Source of the DNA: Symsagittifera roscoffensis
Taxonomy: Eukaryota > Xenacoelomorpha > Acoela > Convolutidae
Assembly: GCF_963678635.1 (NCBI RefSeq)
Contig: NC_087062.1
Location: 10,462,670 to 10,526,669, forward strand
Direction: 5' to 3'
Length of the DNA stretch: 64,000 bases
Made by a program: the position numbers and the translations under genes. The notes below the pieces were generated by a model. It made no database searches and was not told the origin of the DNA. It saw only the letters and a list, made by a program, of their open reading frames with translations. Shown here piece after piece: positions 48,701 to 59,945 of the stretch (within the stretch, counting starts at the first letter, position 1; each line of letters starts with the position of its first letter).

Positions 48701-51700
48701 TGGCTCTAAAAAGGATTCTTTTCCTTCATCCCACCATGTTTCAAATCGATTTGAATGTTGTAAGTTTACCAAATTTTTTGTTTTTTTTATAATTGTTTTT
48801 CATTTTTTGATGGCTGAATGCGTGATGTAAAGCATGAATAACAAACAAATATGTTTGCAAATAGTTAGTGTACCATGCAAAGTTTCATTGCATTAAGGCT
48901 ACGCTAGAATTTTTTCAAAATTTAATTTCTAATGTGGAGGGTTGTTGAAAAAAGCCAAGGGGTCTAAAGAGAAAAAAATATCTTGGAAGTGGTATCTTTC
49001 TATAATTGGCTTGTATCTCTAAATTTAAACGAACTAAATACTGAAAGGAAAAATGGGGAAGGAAAAAATTTCGTGACTGCAAACAAAATCGGAGCTCCTA
49101 TTGAAAACCCAGGTCGAGTCTGGCTGCCCTCTTGGTCCTGAGAAATTTGTAACTGAAAATTTCAAGCTGAATTTGTTGTTAGTGTTGCTGATTGTTTAGC
49201 GTTGTCTGTGTTTTAAAAAATCGAAATGAAAAACTGCAATATTTGGAGAGTAAAATAAATACAAAATGCTTGATGCACTTTTTTGCTGATTTACTTTTCG
49301 CTAGTAGATCACTTAGAAAGTCAAGTGCACATCAAGAACCGAGCTTGGAAAAATGTTTTAGTGATCAATAAATGCCCATGTTGAAATTTTCAAAAATAAT
49401 GCGAATTGAGTGTCTGTAGTTATGGGCCATGAGTTAGCCTTTTCAAGCTTGACAAATTTTTAATTAGGAACTGATCTAATGGGAGTTCTGAACTAATTAG
49501 GAACTTTCATCATTTTTTAAGCTTAATCAAATGTGAAAACTGGTTTCCAATTTTTGACAGTGATCCCTGCAATGAAAGTTCCTCTAAAGAATCTCACTCC
49601 AGAACTAGACAGCATTTCTTCTCGGTGCCGACGCAACTAACAGTCAGTGGGCAGCTTCATTTGGAGTCCCTAGTCAATGGACTGAGAGATGTGTACACGT
49701 TTGGACCCGCTTTCAGGTACTTAACGTCTTTCATTCGTGTATTCCATTTTTGCTTCTCCGTAACTGAAGCATCAATAAATAATACTTTTTGTCCTATTAT
49801 ACCACCTAGAAACATCATGAAGCATTTGGGAAGGCGTAAATCTGCACAAAGTTAAAGTAAACGGGTTGGTATTATTTTGTAGGACTTTTTTTGATTGAAT
49901 AGGTCTTTCCCATTATATCCCCAACCCCATTAACAATGAAGTAATAGCCCTTCACACTGTGATATTACCAATATGGGAGAGATTGCTGAATATTCGTTTT
50001 TTAGAGCTTGAGGTAAGTTGTCAATCTTCTAGTGATTTTTGATTCCGACGCATGTCGAGAAAAACCTCATCTGAGTAAATCGTGGAGCTGTGCTATAAAT
50101 AGAAAAAGCGAATATATTTCTGACTCGAATTGGATGCGCTTTCGTAGAGATTAATCATTGAATTGGTTCCGGACAATTTTTTTGCGATTGTCGCGGAGAA
50201 CAGCCATGAACACAAAGCAGGCCATCATTGGTCGCATCTTTGCTCCAGAATACGGCGTTCACTGATGCAGCCAAAGTTTTTTCATTTCAACCTGACAGAT
50301 TAGATGAGTTCTCCAAAAACGTATTTAAAGCCGATTCGGAGCTTCGGAAACCACTCAAACTGATCTTGATTTTTTCGCATGGAAATGGACGAGTTGAAGG
50401 AGGATTCTCCATAAATGAAATCGTTCTTTTAGGTGGCATGAAAAAACATACTGTGGTTGAACAGAATTTTCGACTACTGGGTTTTCATTCGGAAAAGTCG
50501 ATAATCTGGAAAAACTTCGTTCCGTTATTTAGTCGATAAGCATATGCTGAATGCCGTGAAGGGTAGCAGACCTCTACGAAAAAGACTTGGCGGTAGACAG
50601 GAAAAATCAAACCAAAAAAGGAGCAGTTCGTGCTGAGAAACGAAAAATACTGAGTGAACTCACAGCATTGCAAAAAAAAGCGCGGAGCAATTGATCATTA
50701 GTGAAAGCAGAAGCAGTCTTTGATCGATATGGAAATGTAGTATAAGAAACAAAAGTTGACAACTTTGGATTTCTAAATTCAACCTAACTTTCCTGTACTT
50801 CGTTTTTTCAAACAGTTTGCAGGTTCTATCTAGTTTAAAAAACGAATCCGAAGCTATTAAGTCAGAGAATTTCACCTAATAAAGTCAGAGAATTTTGAAA
50901 TCTGAATACCGTGGGATCACTGCATCATACCATCAATCACAAAAAAAGTCAATCAGAACACCAAAAGATTCACCCTCAACCCAGTTCCAACCCTCCATTG
51001 AACATTTGTGTTGTGATTTGTTTTTAGTTTGTTATAATGACCTTCGGTATTTTAATTAATACCAGTTTAGTTACGACCATCGGTCGATATGAACGGAAGT
51101 TCAGTGGTCCTTTTTAACGTCTTAATTCAACTACTTCCTTTTAACGTTTTAACACCTAATCTTATGTACATACCTTGTACATAGACACTAGAATTAGAAT
51201 AGTTTATTATGGCGCAGTCAAATGATTCGAACGTGCGTGGAATTCCCCCCTTTTGGCCTAATCACACCCTAGAGCCACCGCATGCCTGGACCCAATGGAG
51301 CGACCAATTCCAATTAGCGATCATAGCGAAAGAAAATCTGGATATAGAGAGCCTACATGGACCAGAGATACCGGAGACGCAAATTCCAATTTTGGAACAG
51401 GCGACAGGCAGCGAGTCGGACGCGGAAAAAGCCAACAGAGAGAGCAGGAACAAAAGCACAATGAAACAGTACGAATCCGCAGAAGAGAAACGGATCAACG
51501 AAGAGAAAAGAAAATTTAATGGAATGAGACGAACGGAGGCGGACAAGAAACTGCGATCAATTTTATTTTTAGCCCTAGGGAGCGAAGGAAAAAGAGTTTT
51601 TACACAAAAGAACCCGAGAGTCAAGATTTTAGCAATATCATTCTCCGAGTTCTGGACTCTACTAGACGCAGCATTTAACAAACCGCCCAATACTACGTTC

Positions 51701-54700
51701 GAAAGATATAAACTTCTAAATCGAAAACAAAAAGATCGTGAGTCGTACGAACAATTCTGGGGAGCGCTGACGGACCTAGCCAGCACGTGCAACATCAAGG
51801 AATCCGACGAGGCAGAGTGGATAAGGGATATCTTCATTTGCAATATGAAGAACACAGACACCCAGAGGAAGCTACTTTCAGCTACCATAAGCCCGTCGGA
51901 AGCACTTAATCAAGCCCTAATCGACGAAAAGGGATATTTTAATCACCAGAAACTGACAAATATGTCACGATCATCGACCAACGGGACAACTTTTAAATCG
52001 TTTAGCAACCACAACCATATCAAAAAAGAACCAAGCCTAAACATCGAAAGGAGTAACTCATGCATGAAGTGCGGAAATACATTTACGAAAGGGCACTTAA
52101 ATGTTTGCCCAGCGAAGGACATAACATGTAAAAACTGCAACTATAAGGGACACTTCGCCAAATTATGTAAATCACGCAATAAGAGACCAACTGTAAATAA
52201 TGTATCAAATAATTTCGTAAATACTGAGAATTGTACATACACACCTCCGGAAAACTCATGGATGGAAGAAAAAGAATCGTGCGACGTGATAAATGCGTGG
52301 AATGAGTACGGACAGAGTGACGATGACGACTTCTCGGTGTTGAGTGTCAGAACTATCTACGACAATAATGGTCTTGAAACAAAGAAACTTCTGAACCTAG
52401 GCATTGGCTGGGACATGATTGTAAATATGAACATACCGGTAGATTCAGCAAGTCCTGTAAGCTTTTTAAAACAGAATGTTCTTCATGAAATTAAACTAAG
52501 ATACCCAAACCTCAAGATACACCCAGTGGAGAAAAGAATAAAAGACCTCCTATACTGCGGATTTACCAACGATACGATCAATATCTTGGGAAAAATAATT
52601 GTCAGAACACAATCCAATGGGTGGATCAGCGAAGAAACCCCATTCTTCATAACCGGCGGACACGAGCGTAACATATTGGGGAACGACAATTTACCCAAAC
52701 TGGGCATAGAAATTTCGCAGAGGAAATGCCCGCAACCAATCTGCATGATCAGTCAACCCACACTTGAGAGTGAGTACAAAAACTTACCTTCTTTATCAGA
52801 CAACATTTTTAACGAGTTTAAGGACTTATTCACTAGAGTGGGGAAAATACCTAACGATCGGAAGGTAACCCATTTTCACACACCTTTTAAACCAATACAG
52901 TCCAAAGGGAGAAGAGTACAGTTCCATTTACTCGCGGCAGTGAACGATGAATTAAAAAGAATGGAAAAAGAAGGTCACATAATAAAATTAGAGAAATGCG
53001 ACGAAGATTGCTTTATCAGCCCAATTGTAATCACTCGGAAAAAGGATTCTTCAATAAAACTGGCACTGGATTCCAAGCTTTTAAATGATCAAATTTTTAA
53101 AAATAAGTATCAAATGCCGAATATACACGAACTGATTGATAACGTGGCACTACAAATTTCAGAAAAACCCAACGGGCGAGTGTGGTTTAGTAACTTAGAC
53201 CTGAAAAACGCATATAGCCAACTTCAACTTTGCAATCAAACCAGTAAACAGTGCAATTTTAGCATAGTAGGCGGCGAAACGACTGGAACGTACCGGTTTC
53301 TAACGGGATTTTACGGATTAGGAGACATGCCCAATGACTTCCAACGGGTCATGGACTCAATGTTGAAAAATATCCCGTTTACAAATTGTTACATAGACGA
53401 CATCCTGGTAGCCTCACGTGGATCGCTGGAAGAACACAAAGCAATAGTGCACAAAATTTTATCAATCCTAGATAAGAACAACATGGCAGTGAAATGGGGG
53501 AAATGCGCATTTTTTAAATCTGACATCGAATGGCTTGGCTTCAAGATCTCAGGCAATGGAGTACGTCCGCTGGTCGGTAAAGCCGACGCTATAAAAAATT
53601 TGCCAACCCCGAAGAATATTTCTGAACTTCGCTCATTTTTCGGCTCAATAAACCAATATGTAAAATTCGTCCCTAATTTATCCACTTTAAGCTCCCCTCT
53701 TCGACCCCTTTTAAACAAAAAATCGCTATACAAATGGGATACCAGCCATTCAATAGCTTTTGAGAAGTAAAAAACCGAAATTGTAAATTTTGCAGAAAAC
53801 AGCCACTTTGATATAAAAGAGAAAACAAGACTGAAAACGGACGCCTCACATAGCGGACTAGGGGCTACCCTAGAACAATTACAGGACGACCAGTGGAAAA
53901 CAATCGCATTTGCATCCAGATTTTTAAACAACCATGAAATGAAATATTCTACCAACGAACTAGAGCTACTGGGAGTCGTATGGGCTACAGAACATTTCAG
54001 AAACTACCTGTACGGAACAGAATTCCAAATAGTCACTGACCATAAAGCTCTACTATCAGCACTTTCGGCAAATCATGGCAATAAAACGATGCACAGTCGA
54101 TTGACCCGCTGGGTAAACAGACTTTTACCTTTCAATTTTAAAATTTCACATTTACCAGGAAAGGACATGGGCTTTACTGACCTCTTATCTAGACTTCCTT
54201 CGGGCAAAGCCCTTCCAATTTCACATTATGACGACGAATTTGTAGTCGCTTCAATCGACAGAATTCAGAACATTTTATCGACTAAAATTGATTCTAAATT
54301 ACTTACTGTAAATTCTGTAGATAGACCAACGGTCGCTGTAAATATTAATTCACGAGTTAATACAATCCCATCGGGAAAAGAAAATTCAAGCGACGTGATT
54401 GGTCAGAATCAGCTGAATAGCTCGTTAGCTTTACTCAATCTCAAGATTATTGCTGCTATCATATCTTGTATCGCTCAGTCGATAAAAATTTGCCACAATA
54501 ATCATTCTCGGACAGAAAATTGTACTACAAATTGCCAACCAGTCGATAATTCAAAATTTAATTTTAAAAGTATTACTTTTTCGGACAAAGTCCTTCTACA
54601 TTTTTTACTTCGAAACAGACACCTCATACCACCTAACAAGAAAAAACAAGAACTCCCGATGGACAAAGTGAGTGAACCCCTTTTGATTATCCCCGAAGAA

Positions 54701-57700
54701 CATAATATTGCCCTCAAATTCAGAGACGACAAACTTCCACCAGACCACGCAGATCTCTTAAGAAGATATAAGGCCGATCTGAATTTACCGATTTCCCCAA
54801 TTCGCCCAGAGAACCACTGTTCGAAGAAATTGCTTCAGATCATGACGAGAGAAGACAAGGTGCTGTGGGACCTGATAGAGACGATAAAGCGGAATCGACC
54901 GATGGGCATACACGGGACCTACATGAAGAACTATACTAAAGACCTACACGTGAAGGATGACCTACTCTTTTTGGACAACAAACTAGTCGTCCCAGCTACC
55001 ATCAGGGGAACTTTTAATTCAATGTTACACGAGACTCACCCAGGACAGTTCGGGATGAAATCCCTCGCAGAATATTTGTGGTGGCCACATATTTATCGGG
55101 AAATCTACCATCACGGGAGAACATGTACCCAATGTTTAAAAGCTGGTAAGAACATTAAAGTGATACTAGGCACCAATAATATTTCGAAACTCCCGACGTT
55201 GGCATTCGCGAACGAAGAAATCAATTTGGATTTTGCGGGACCGTTGGACGCTAGTTGGGGTAACAACAAATACATTTTACTGTGTATCGACCGCTACACT
55301 AAGTTCCCTTCGGCCAAGATTGTAAATAACACCTCTACAAGAAACGTAATTTCATTCCTAAACGATTACTGTCATCTTCACGGTTTCCCAAGAAAAATTA
55401 GAGTCGACCATGGGTCATGCTTTCTTTCACACGATTTCAAAAACTTCTGCGATAAATTTAATATAGAAATCATCTACTGCACGGTCGGAGACCACAGATC
55501 CAACGGGCTAGTGGAAAAACTTGTGCACACAATTAAATCGAAATTACTGGCAATGTCATTCGAAATACCCAAGCCATCTCTAAACGATTCGATCGAGAAA
55601 ATCATCTGGAATCTGAGAATCTCAAAGCAATCGGCGATCGGCTGTACCCCGTTTGAAAAGCATTTTAATAGAGTAGCGAACACTAGGTGGAAAAATCTCA
55701 TGTCCAATATTGAACATTTAGATAAAGGAAAGGCTATCTTGTCAAAAGAGCGGGCGACCAACTGGGAACTACACGACGGGGCAGAGGATGGCTATCTGGA
55801 CGAGGAAAGGGACAGCACGTGGGACCCAGAAGAAAACTTGCCATTATCTAGGACATTCAGACTTCGCACAAACACGGACGACACTACCCGAACGTTAGAT
55901 CCACTGGGGAAAAAGAAAAGCAGTAACGGGAGGTAATTTATATAGAAAGGCGTCTAACAGAAAAAATGGGGATCCTTACTTTAATCTAGTTAAGAAGGAT
56001 ATAATCGATTCTTCAGAGCACACTGTTACCCTCGACAATGGCCACGTTTTACGTAAATCGGATCTAGCTATAAAAGGAAAAATACTCCCGGGGCCCAAAA
56101 AGATAATAGTTAATCAGACACCCACTGGGCATAATACTCATATTCATTCGAGTTTAGCTGGGAAAAGGAAACTCTCTCCACCGAAGAAAACTGGAACATC
56201 ATCAGCTGTCCATTCGAGACAAGGCACCCCGAGAACGGAGATTATCAGTCCAGGGACTAGCGCACCGACTGCGAGCTCTGCCACTCAAGACGCTCCTAAA
56301 CTTTCTTCAGGTTCATCTTCCTTAAACCTAGATTCGTGGGACGGGATAATCGAGGATTACTTTGACGATGTGACCAATAATAACGTACCCCAAAACCCCT
56401 ACTCCGAGACTAATCAGGGCTTAAGTATTACAGGTCATGCCGAAACTCCACCTTCGAGCTCAGAAGGGTCAGCAAACAACGACCCACGGGAGATTGAAGT
56501 CATACACCACGCGAATACTAGCGAAGGATCTCAGGACAACCCTATTATTATAGACAGTATTCCGGAACAGACCACCAGCGTGACTCCAAAAACCAGAAAC
56601 TCCAGACCACGTAGAAATGTGGGCCTCCCACAGTTTTACGGAAATCGACGATTTATCGACGTGGTGCAAGAGAAAGATGACCAAGGGGCGATAACGTGTG
56701 TATTCTCGCAGGCACCGGAATTGTCTACTTTCTCTGTCAACTCCCCTTCGGATCTTCTGACTCCATTAGCGGAGGCACCCCCTAGACAGATCTTAGTCGC
56801 AGAAACTACTTTGACATGGTCTTCAAGAAACTCCCTCCCGACGGGCAAACTTGCGGCATCAACTACGAAGACCCAACTTCTAGAAAATTCTTCGACCACC
56901 AATTTATCTGACCCGACCTCGAAAGACTCTTCATTAGAGATGGATAACTACAGCGAGATCTCATCAACTATAGATTCAGATGTGAGAGCTAAACTGGATG
57001 AGTTCGAGGAACAATTCTTATAATCGTCATATCAAACCAAACTTATCAAAACAATTTTATAATCTATATTTTCGCCGGACTTTTAATTTTACCTGTAGAT
57101 ACAATTGTACATGTTAATGTACATGTTGTGGATTAGTTTTATTTAGTTAGTTACCGTATTCTGTAAAAATTGTAATTCTGTATAAACACCCTGTACATTG
57201 CTACATTCTCTTTCAATTTGTGGATTTTATTTTGCCGCTGTATATTTACCCTCTGGGCGCAGTTTGTAAAAATTTCTTCCATCTTCTGAGGGGGAAAAAG
57301 GGTGTGTATAGAGTTATATAGTTACTTTGCAGTTTCATTTTTTTTCCCGGTGGGAAATGTTGTGATTTGTTTTTAGTTTGTTATAATGACCTTCGGTATT
57401 TTAATTAATACCAGTTTAGTTACGACCATCGGTCGATATGAACGGAAGTTCAGTGGTCCTTTTTAACGTCTTAATTCAACTACTTCCTTTAAACGTTTTA
57501 ACACCTAATCTTATGTACATACCTTGTACATAGACACTAGAATTAGAATAGTTTATTAATTTGCTTACCAAATTTCAGGAGAACATCTCTAAGCATGAAT
57601 ATGCTAGCGGGTTCAAAACTTGCATATAACAAGTATAGCGATTTCTGAAGAAAAAGCTTAAGCTACTTGATGAAATACTGCCATCACCACCGGAACATTT

Positions 57701-59945
57701 TCAGATCTACGCGCGCTCAATTTCCATCCGGGCACAACCTATTTTAATAGCTACAATCACAGATTAAGCGATAACAAACCCGTAGTCACCTAAATTGTTA
57801 GACATGACCACTCACCACCGAACTCGACTTCAACTGTCGGTTACAGCCTACCTCTTGTGCCATCGAGGGCTCAAGGGAAATCACGAAGAATCTGCCAAAC
57901 ATCTGTAGCATATCTCATATTTCCATATAACCGGAGTTTTTCTTGGTTCTCTTCTGTAATGCTCAAACCGGACAAAGAGATCCACTCGGTTCTTGCCACC
58001 TTGAACAGGTTCATCAAACCACATTTAACTGAAGGCGTAGAGAGGAGGCGTCGAAACCAGCACAATGAAGCTATGAAGAGTGGTTCCCCTTCTGCTCCAT
58101 TTTGCCTCTACAGACCCTGGGGAACTGCAGCAATGGTTTCGACCCCTCCGATTAACAGGGAGCTTTGATGCAGTTTTGTTTTAAGCTTATTGTGCCCTCT
58201 AATGTGACATAAATAACTAGGCAAGGTTTCCGAGTAATTGATTAAATCTCTTATTGGTTGAATTGCCGCCTCTTTCCCCCTCCCCTCCACCACATTTCAA
58301 ACTTTGTATTTTCTTAGTTGTTTTGTGTTATTATGTCTAAATGCGTGACATTACCATGTAGAGCATGGTCAACAATTACGTTCACTATAGTTAATCTGAT
58401 CACGATTCGAAGTTTCATTGAATTATTACTAGACTACTGAAATACTTTTTCTAGACTGAAATACAAACGTGGGGGGGGGGGGGGGGGGGGGGGTGAAATA
58501 TTACAATAGGTGGTAATTTTAATTATAGTGCATGTATTAAAATTGAGAACTACAATGCATAATATAGTCATTTCATTTTCAATCATTTGTACACGCTGCT
58601 AAGATAGATTTTGTAAATACAGTATTCTGCCAGATGAAATGTTACTCAAAAACTCAAATTTTGCACTTTAGCCAAAAAATTTGGCTTTTGAAATAAATTA
58701 TAATAAATTATAAAAACTGTGCAAAGTATAACAAAAAGCGATCCAGCTATTTAACTTCAAATTACCACCTATTGTAATATATCACCACGTGGGGGAAGTG
58801 GAAAAAAGCCGAATTTCATGTACAATAAATCCACAGAAAAAAGTGCGAGTCGATTGTTTAAGGGCGGAGAACTCGAGGACCATTCGGCACCTCTCTGAGT
58901 TTTATATGTTAGAAGCCGAGATGGGATACGTAGACAGTGTACACTCTATCATGGATAATGCAGAACAGTGCGTGAAGGTAAAACACAAAATAACTCAATC
59001 AAAGCCACTCGGAATCCCATTTTAAAAGTTGAGAAGTTCTATAGGATCATTTATGTATCTAATCACTGTTTGTCCAAGAAAGAAATCTATGAATTGGATC
59101 TTAATCTAATTGCTAATTCGGTTTGCATTTTTAAGCACGCGATTGACAATCTTCTGAGTGAAAGCCACGACAAAATAAAAATTCTTTGGAAAAAAGCCGA
59201 CCACGACAGCAAACCAACTGCCAAAGATTGGCGACACGTTGTGGACTCGGAGTTTATCCGACTTTCTTTTGCAGAAGCCATTGGTATTCTCAATAACGAT
59301 TTTGTAACTCAAGAGGGGAAAGAAAAGTTGAATATGAGAAGTCATCTGTTACGTGAACACGAGTTGTTTCTTACTGATAAATTCAAACTGCCAGTTTTTG
59401 TGTTCAACTACCCGAAGCAGCAGAAGGCGTTCTATGTGCGGGAGAATGAAGGCGGTGGAAAAACTAGTGCTAGTTTTGACCTGTTAGTTCCTCGAGTCAG
59501 TGAGCTGGCAGGAGGGAGTTTACGCGAAGAGCGGGTGGACAAATTAGAACAGCGGATGAAAGTTAGTGTTTCAGTGTGCATAGTGTGAAATAGTGTGTAT
59601 TTTTACACTGCAGAGAATTGTACTACGGTAAAATTAATTAATGAATGTTTTCCAGCGAGTTTAGTTTTAAACAAGGATTTGCAAACCTTTGCTAAGAGTA
59701 CCTAAATCAAGGAAGTGTTGGAGCTAGAAGTCAATTGTTCTGTTTTCTTAATATGTTTATAGGAATCGATGGACGAGACGTCTAGGGCAGCCCTTGATTG
59801 GTACCTGGATCTGAGGCGGTTCGGAAGTGTGCCTCACGGGGGATATGGAATTGGATTTGAGAGATTCCTCCTCTGGCTGACTGCCTCTAGCAACATCAGA
59901 AACACGATTCCCTTCCCAAGACACATCTATCACTGTCCTATGTGA
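42760..59945 (+). CDS. NARS2: Asparaginyl-tRNA synthetase, mitochondrial type
   Basis: A class II aminoacyl-tRNA synthetase that charges mitochondrial tRNA-Asn. Exons are 42760-42930 (ATG 42766), 45004-45240, 45453-45628, 49561-49716, 58863-58977, 59136-59561 and 59763-59945. Every junction is GT-AG and in phase; the total is 485 aa, close to the usual 477. The N-terminus [15 protein letters not shown] is basic/hydrophobic, as in a mitochondrial presequence. An anticodon-binding OB domain follows ([25 protein letters not shown]). Motif 1 region: [19 protein letters not shown]. Motif 2: FGPAFR|AENS, split by the giant intron within the Arg codon. Motif 3: [29 protein letters not shown] separates it from cytosolic NARS1. 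Intron 4 holds a retrotransposon; intron 3 holds an antisense gene. ATTAAA is at 59992. Confidence 0.93.
42931..45003. other. NARS2 intron 1
   Basis: A 2.07-kb AT-rich intron with no supported gene. A short GC-richer segment (TGTATCGCAAGTGCTGCGAAACTCCGC, partial) near 44945-44990 resembles one at 48270-48300 and may be a small dispersed repeat. Confidence 0.5.
45972..48678 (-). CDS. Antisense nested gene for a small single-pass membrane protein
   Basis: Two exons on the strand opposite to NARS2, wholly inside its intron 3. Exon 1 is 48678-48508 (57 residues, donor AATAAG|GTCAGT). Exon 2 is 46169-45972 (65 residues, acceptor CTTTTAG, stop TGA). Both boundaries are phase 0, giving 122 aa. The N-terminal 17 residues carry two N-glycosylation sites (NHS, NAT). 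Residues about 19-38 ([20 protein letters not shown]) form one membrane segment, followed by basic residues (RSMKNKMRG), which predicts an outside N-terminus and a cytosolic tail. The tail is acidic then basic ([17 protein letters not shown]). No family is recognised. The evidence is frame, splice sites and topology only. Confidence 0.5.
46200..46745. repeat. Dispersed intronic repeat, copy 1
   Basis: Shares GGAACTTTGTATTCAGGTG, AGACTCTTATATAGGTCGTG and CATTGACTC blocks with 62437-62915 (same orientation). Parts match 47070-47260 (TTTGTATTCGGGTGTG) and the reverse complement of 61220-61330. It includes a short palindrome (TATAAGAGTC/GACTCTTATA) near 46298-46325. This is an unclassified interspersed family restricted here to introns and overlapping the antisense gene's intron. 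Confidence 0.5.
50228..50695 (+). pseudogene. Relic of a transposase-like gene with hAT-type C-terminal segment
   Basis: An open frame includes [20 protein letters not shown], which resembles the SHGxAxVExGFSxNxx segment near the C-terminus of hAT-like transposon proteins in many invertebrates. It is followed, after a stop, by a Lys/Glu-rich coiled tail ([18 protein letters not shown], then [15 protein letters not shown]). No N-terminal zinc finger or DDE core is present. It is a decayed fragment in NARS2 intron 4, upstream of the LTR element. Confidence 0.45.
51009..51209 (+). repeat. 5' LTR
   Basis: 201 bp, starting TGTTGTGATTTG and ending AGTTTATTA. The only difference from the 3' LTR is CCTTTTAACG here against CCTTTAAACG there. 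It ends in TTA rather than the usual CA. The last A is the first base of the gag start codon. Confidence 0.95.
51209..55936 (+). CDS. gag-pol: Gag-Pol polyprotein frame, interrupted by one in-frame TAA
   Basis: One reading frame of 1,576 codons from ATG 51209 to TAA 55934-55936, broken by a TAA at 53768-53770 (codon 854) between RT and RNase H. Gag with CCHC knuckles lies at about residues 285-322 (CMKCG..., [14 protein letters not shown]). Protease is near 410, with DSA in place of DSG/DTG. RT is about 570-780 with YIDDILV near 728. RNase H starts near 877 ([23 protein letters not shown]). The integrase zinc finger is near 1275 (HETHPGQ, CTQC), and its core residues are D in LDFAGP, D in VDHGSC and E in LVEKLV with D-35-E spacing. 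Gag and Pol share one frame. The start codon straddles the LTR/PBS border. Whether the TAA is a mutation or read through is open. Confidence 0.9.
51210..51219 (+). promoter_or_regulatory. Primer binding site, tRNA-Ser type
   Basis: TGGCGCAGTC begins immediately after the LTR with no spacer. It is complementary to a tRNA 3' end GACTGCGCCA, which fits animal tRNA-Ser and resembles the site reported for 17.6/297-type elements (from memory). It overlaps codons 1-4 of gag. Confidence 0.6.
55899..57023 (+). CDS. Third retrotransposon ORF: integrase tail plus acidic Ser-rich region, +1 frame
   Basis: Open for 375 codons in the +1 frame relative to pol, overlapping its last 38 bases, with no early ATG. 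The first 60 residues ([19 protein letters not shown], then [17 protein letters not shown]) look like the C-terminal SH3-like domain of gypsy integrases, so the frame seems to continue pol. The rest is Ser/Thr/Pro-rich and acidic, ending LDEFEEQFL. The overlap contains GGGGAAAAAGAAAA, a likely spot for a frameshift, either programmed or mutational. Confidence 0.7.
   Translation: MHWGKRKAVTGGNLYRKASNRKNGDPYFNLVKKDIIDSSEHTVTLDNGHVLRKSDLAIKGKILPGPKKIIVNQTPTGHNTHIHSSLAGKRKLSPPKKTGTSSAVHSRQGTPRTEIISPGTSAPTASSATQDAPKLSSGSSSLNLDSWDGIIEDYFDDVTNNNVPQNPYSETNQGLSITGHAETPPSSSEGSANNDPREIEVIHHANTSEGSQDNPIIIDSIPEQTTSVTPKTRNSRPRRNVGLPQFYGNRRFIDVVQEKDDQGAITCVFSQAPELSTFSVNSPSDLLTPLAEAPPRQILVAETTLTWSSRNSLPTGKLAASTTKTQLLENSSTTNLSDPTSKDSSLEMDNYSEISSTIDSDVRAKLDEFEEQFL
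57358..57558 (+). repeat. 3' LTR
   Basis: 201 bp with the same ends as the 5' LTR, followed at once by the second ATTTG target copy. Confidence 0.95.
57564..58466. other. Remainder of NARS2 intron 4
   Basis: A 104-codon + frame (57857-58168) and opposing - frames are present, but none has recognisable features. Treated as intron. Confidence 0.45.
58467..58795. mobile_element. MITE-like inverted-repeat element with a G23 tract
   Basis: 28-bp terminal inverted repeats lie at 58492-58519 (GGTGAAATATTACAATAGG...) and 58759-58786 (its complement with one mismatch). The 240-bp AT-rich interior has no coding capacity. The flanks share ACGTGGGGG (58467 on, 58787-58795), consistent with a target duplication of 8-9 bp as in hAT-type MITEs. 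The left flank G run has grown to 23 G (58471-58493). The element ends 67 bp before NARS2 exon 5. Confidence 0.75.

Larger units (their letters stand above)
51009..57558 (+). mobile_element. Ty3/gypsy LTR retrotransposon inserted in NARS2 intron 4
   Basis: A 6,550-bp element flanked by a 5-bp target duplication ATTTG (51004-51008 and 57559-57563). The two 201-bp LTRs differ at one base, so insertion was recent. The order gag, protease, RT, RNase H, integrase is that of Ty3/gypsy (Metaviridae). It sits in the same orientation as NARS2, in the intron between the two halves of motif 2. No env-like ORF is present. A purine run (GAGGGGGAAAAAGGG) lies about 57286-57300, 58 bp before the 3' LTR; the immediate GGTGGGAAA could be the functional polypurine tract. 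Confidence 0.95.

Noticed and set aside
57286-57300. GAGGGGGAAAAAGGG as the definite polypurine tract
   Set aside because: It is 58 bp from the 3' LTR, while the tract should abut it; left as uncertain.
57857-58293. Overlapping ORFs in NARS2 intron 4
   Set aside because: No domains, no splice logic and opposite-strand overlap.
59001-59135. In-frame continuation upstream of NARS2 exon 6
   Set aside because: The segment is an intron of 158 bp: joining CVK to HAIDNLL restores the expected family length, whereas read-through adds unrelated residues.
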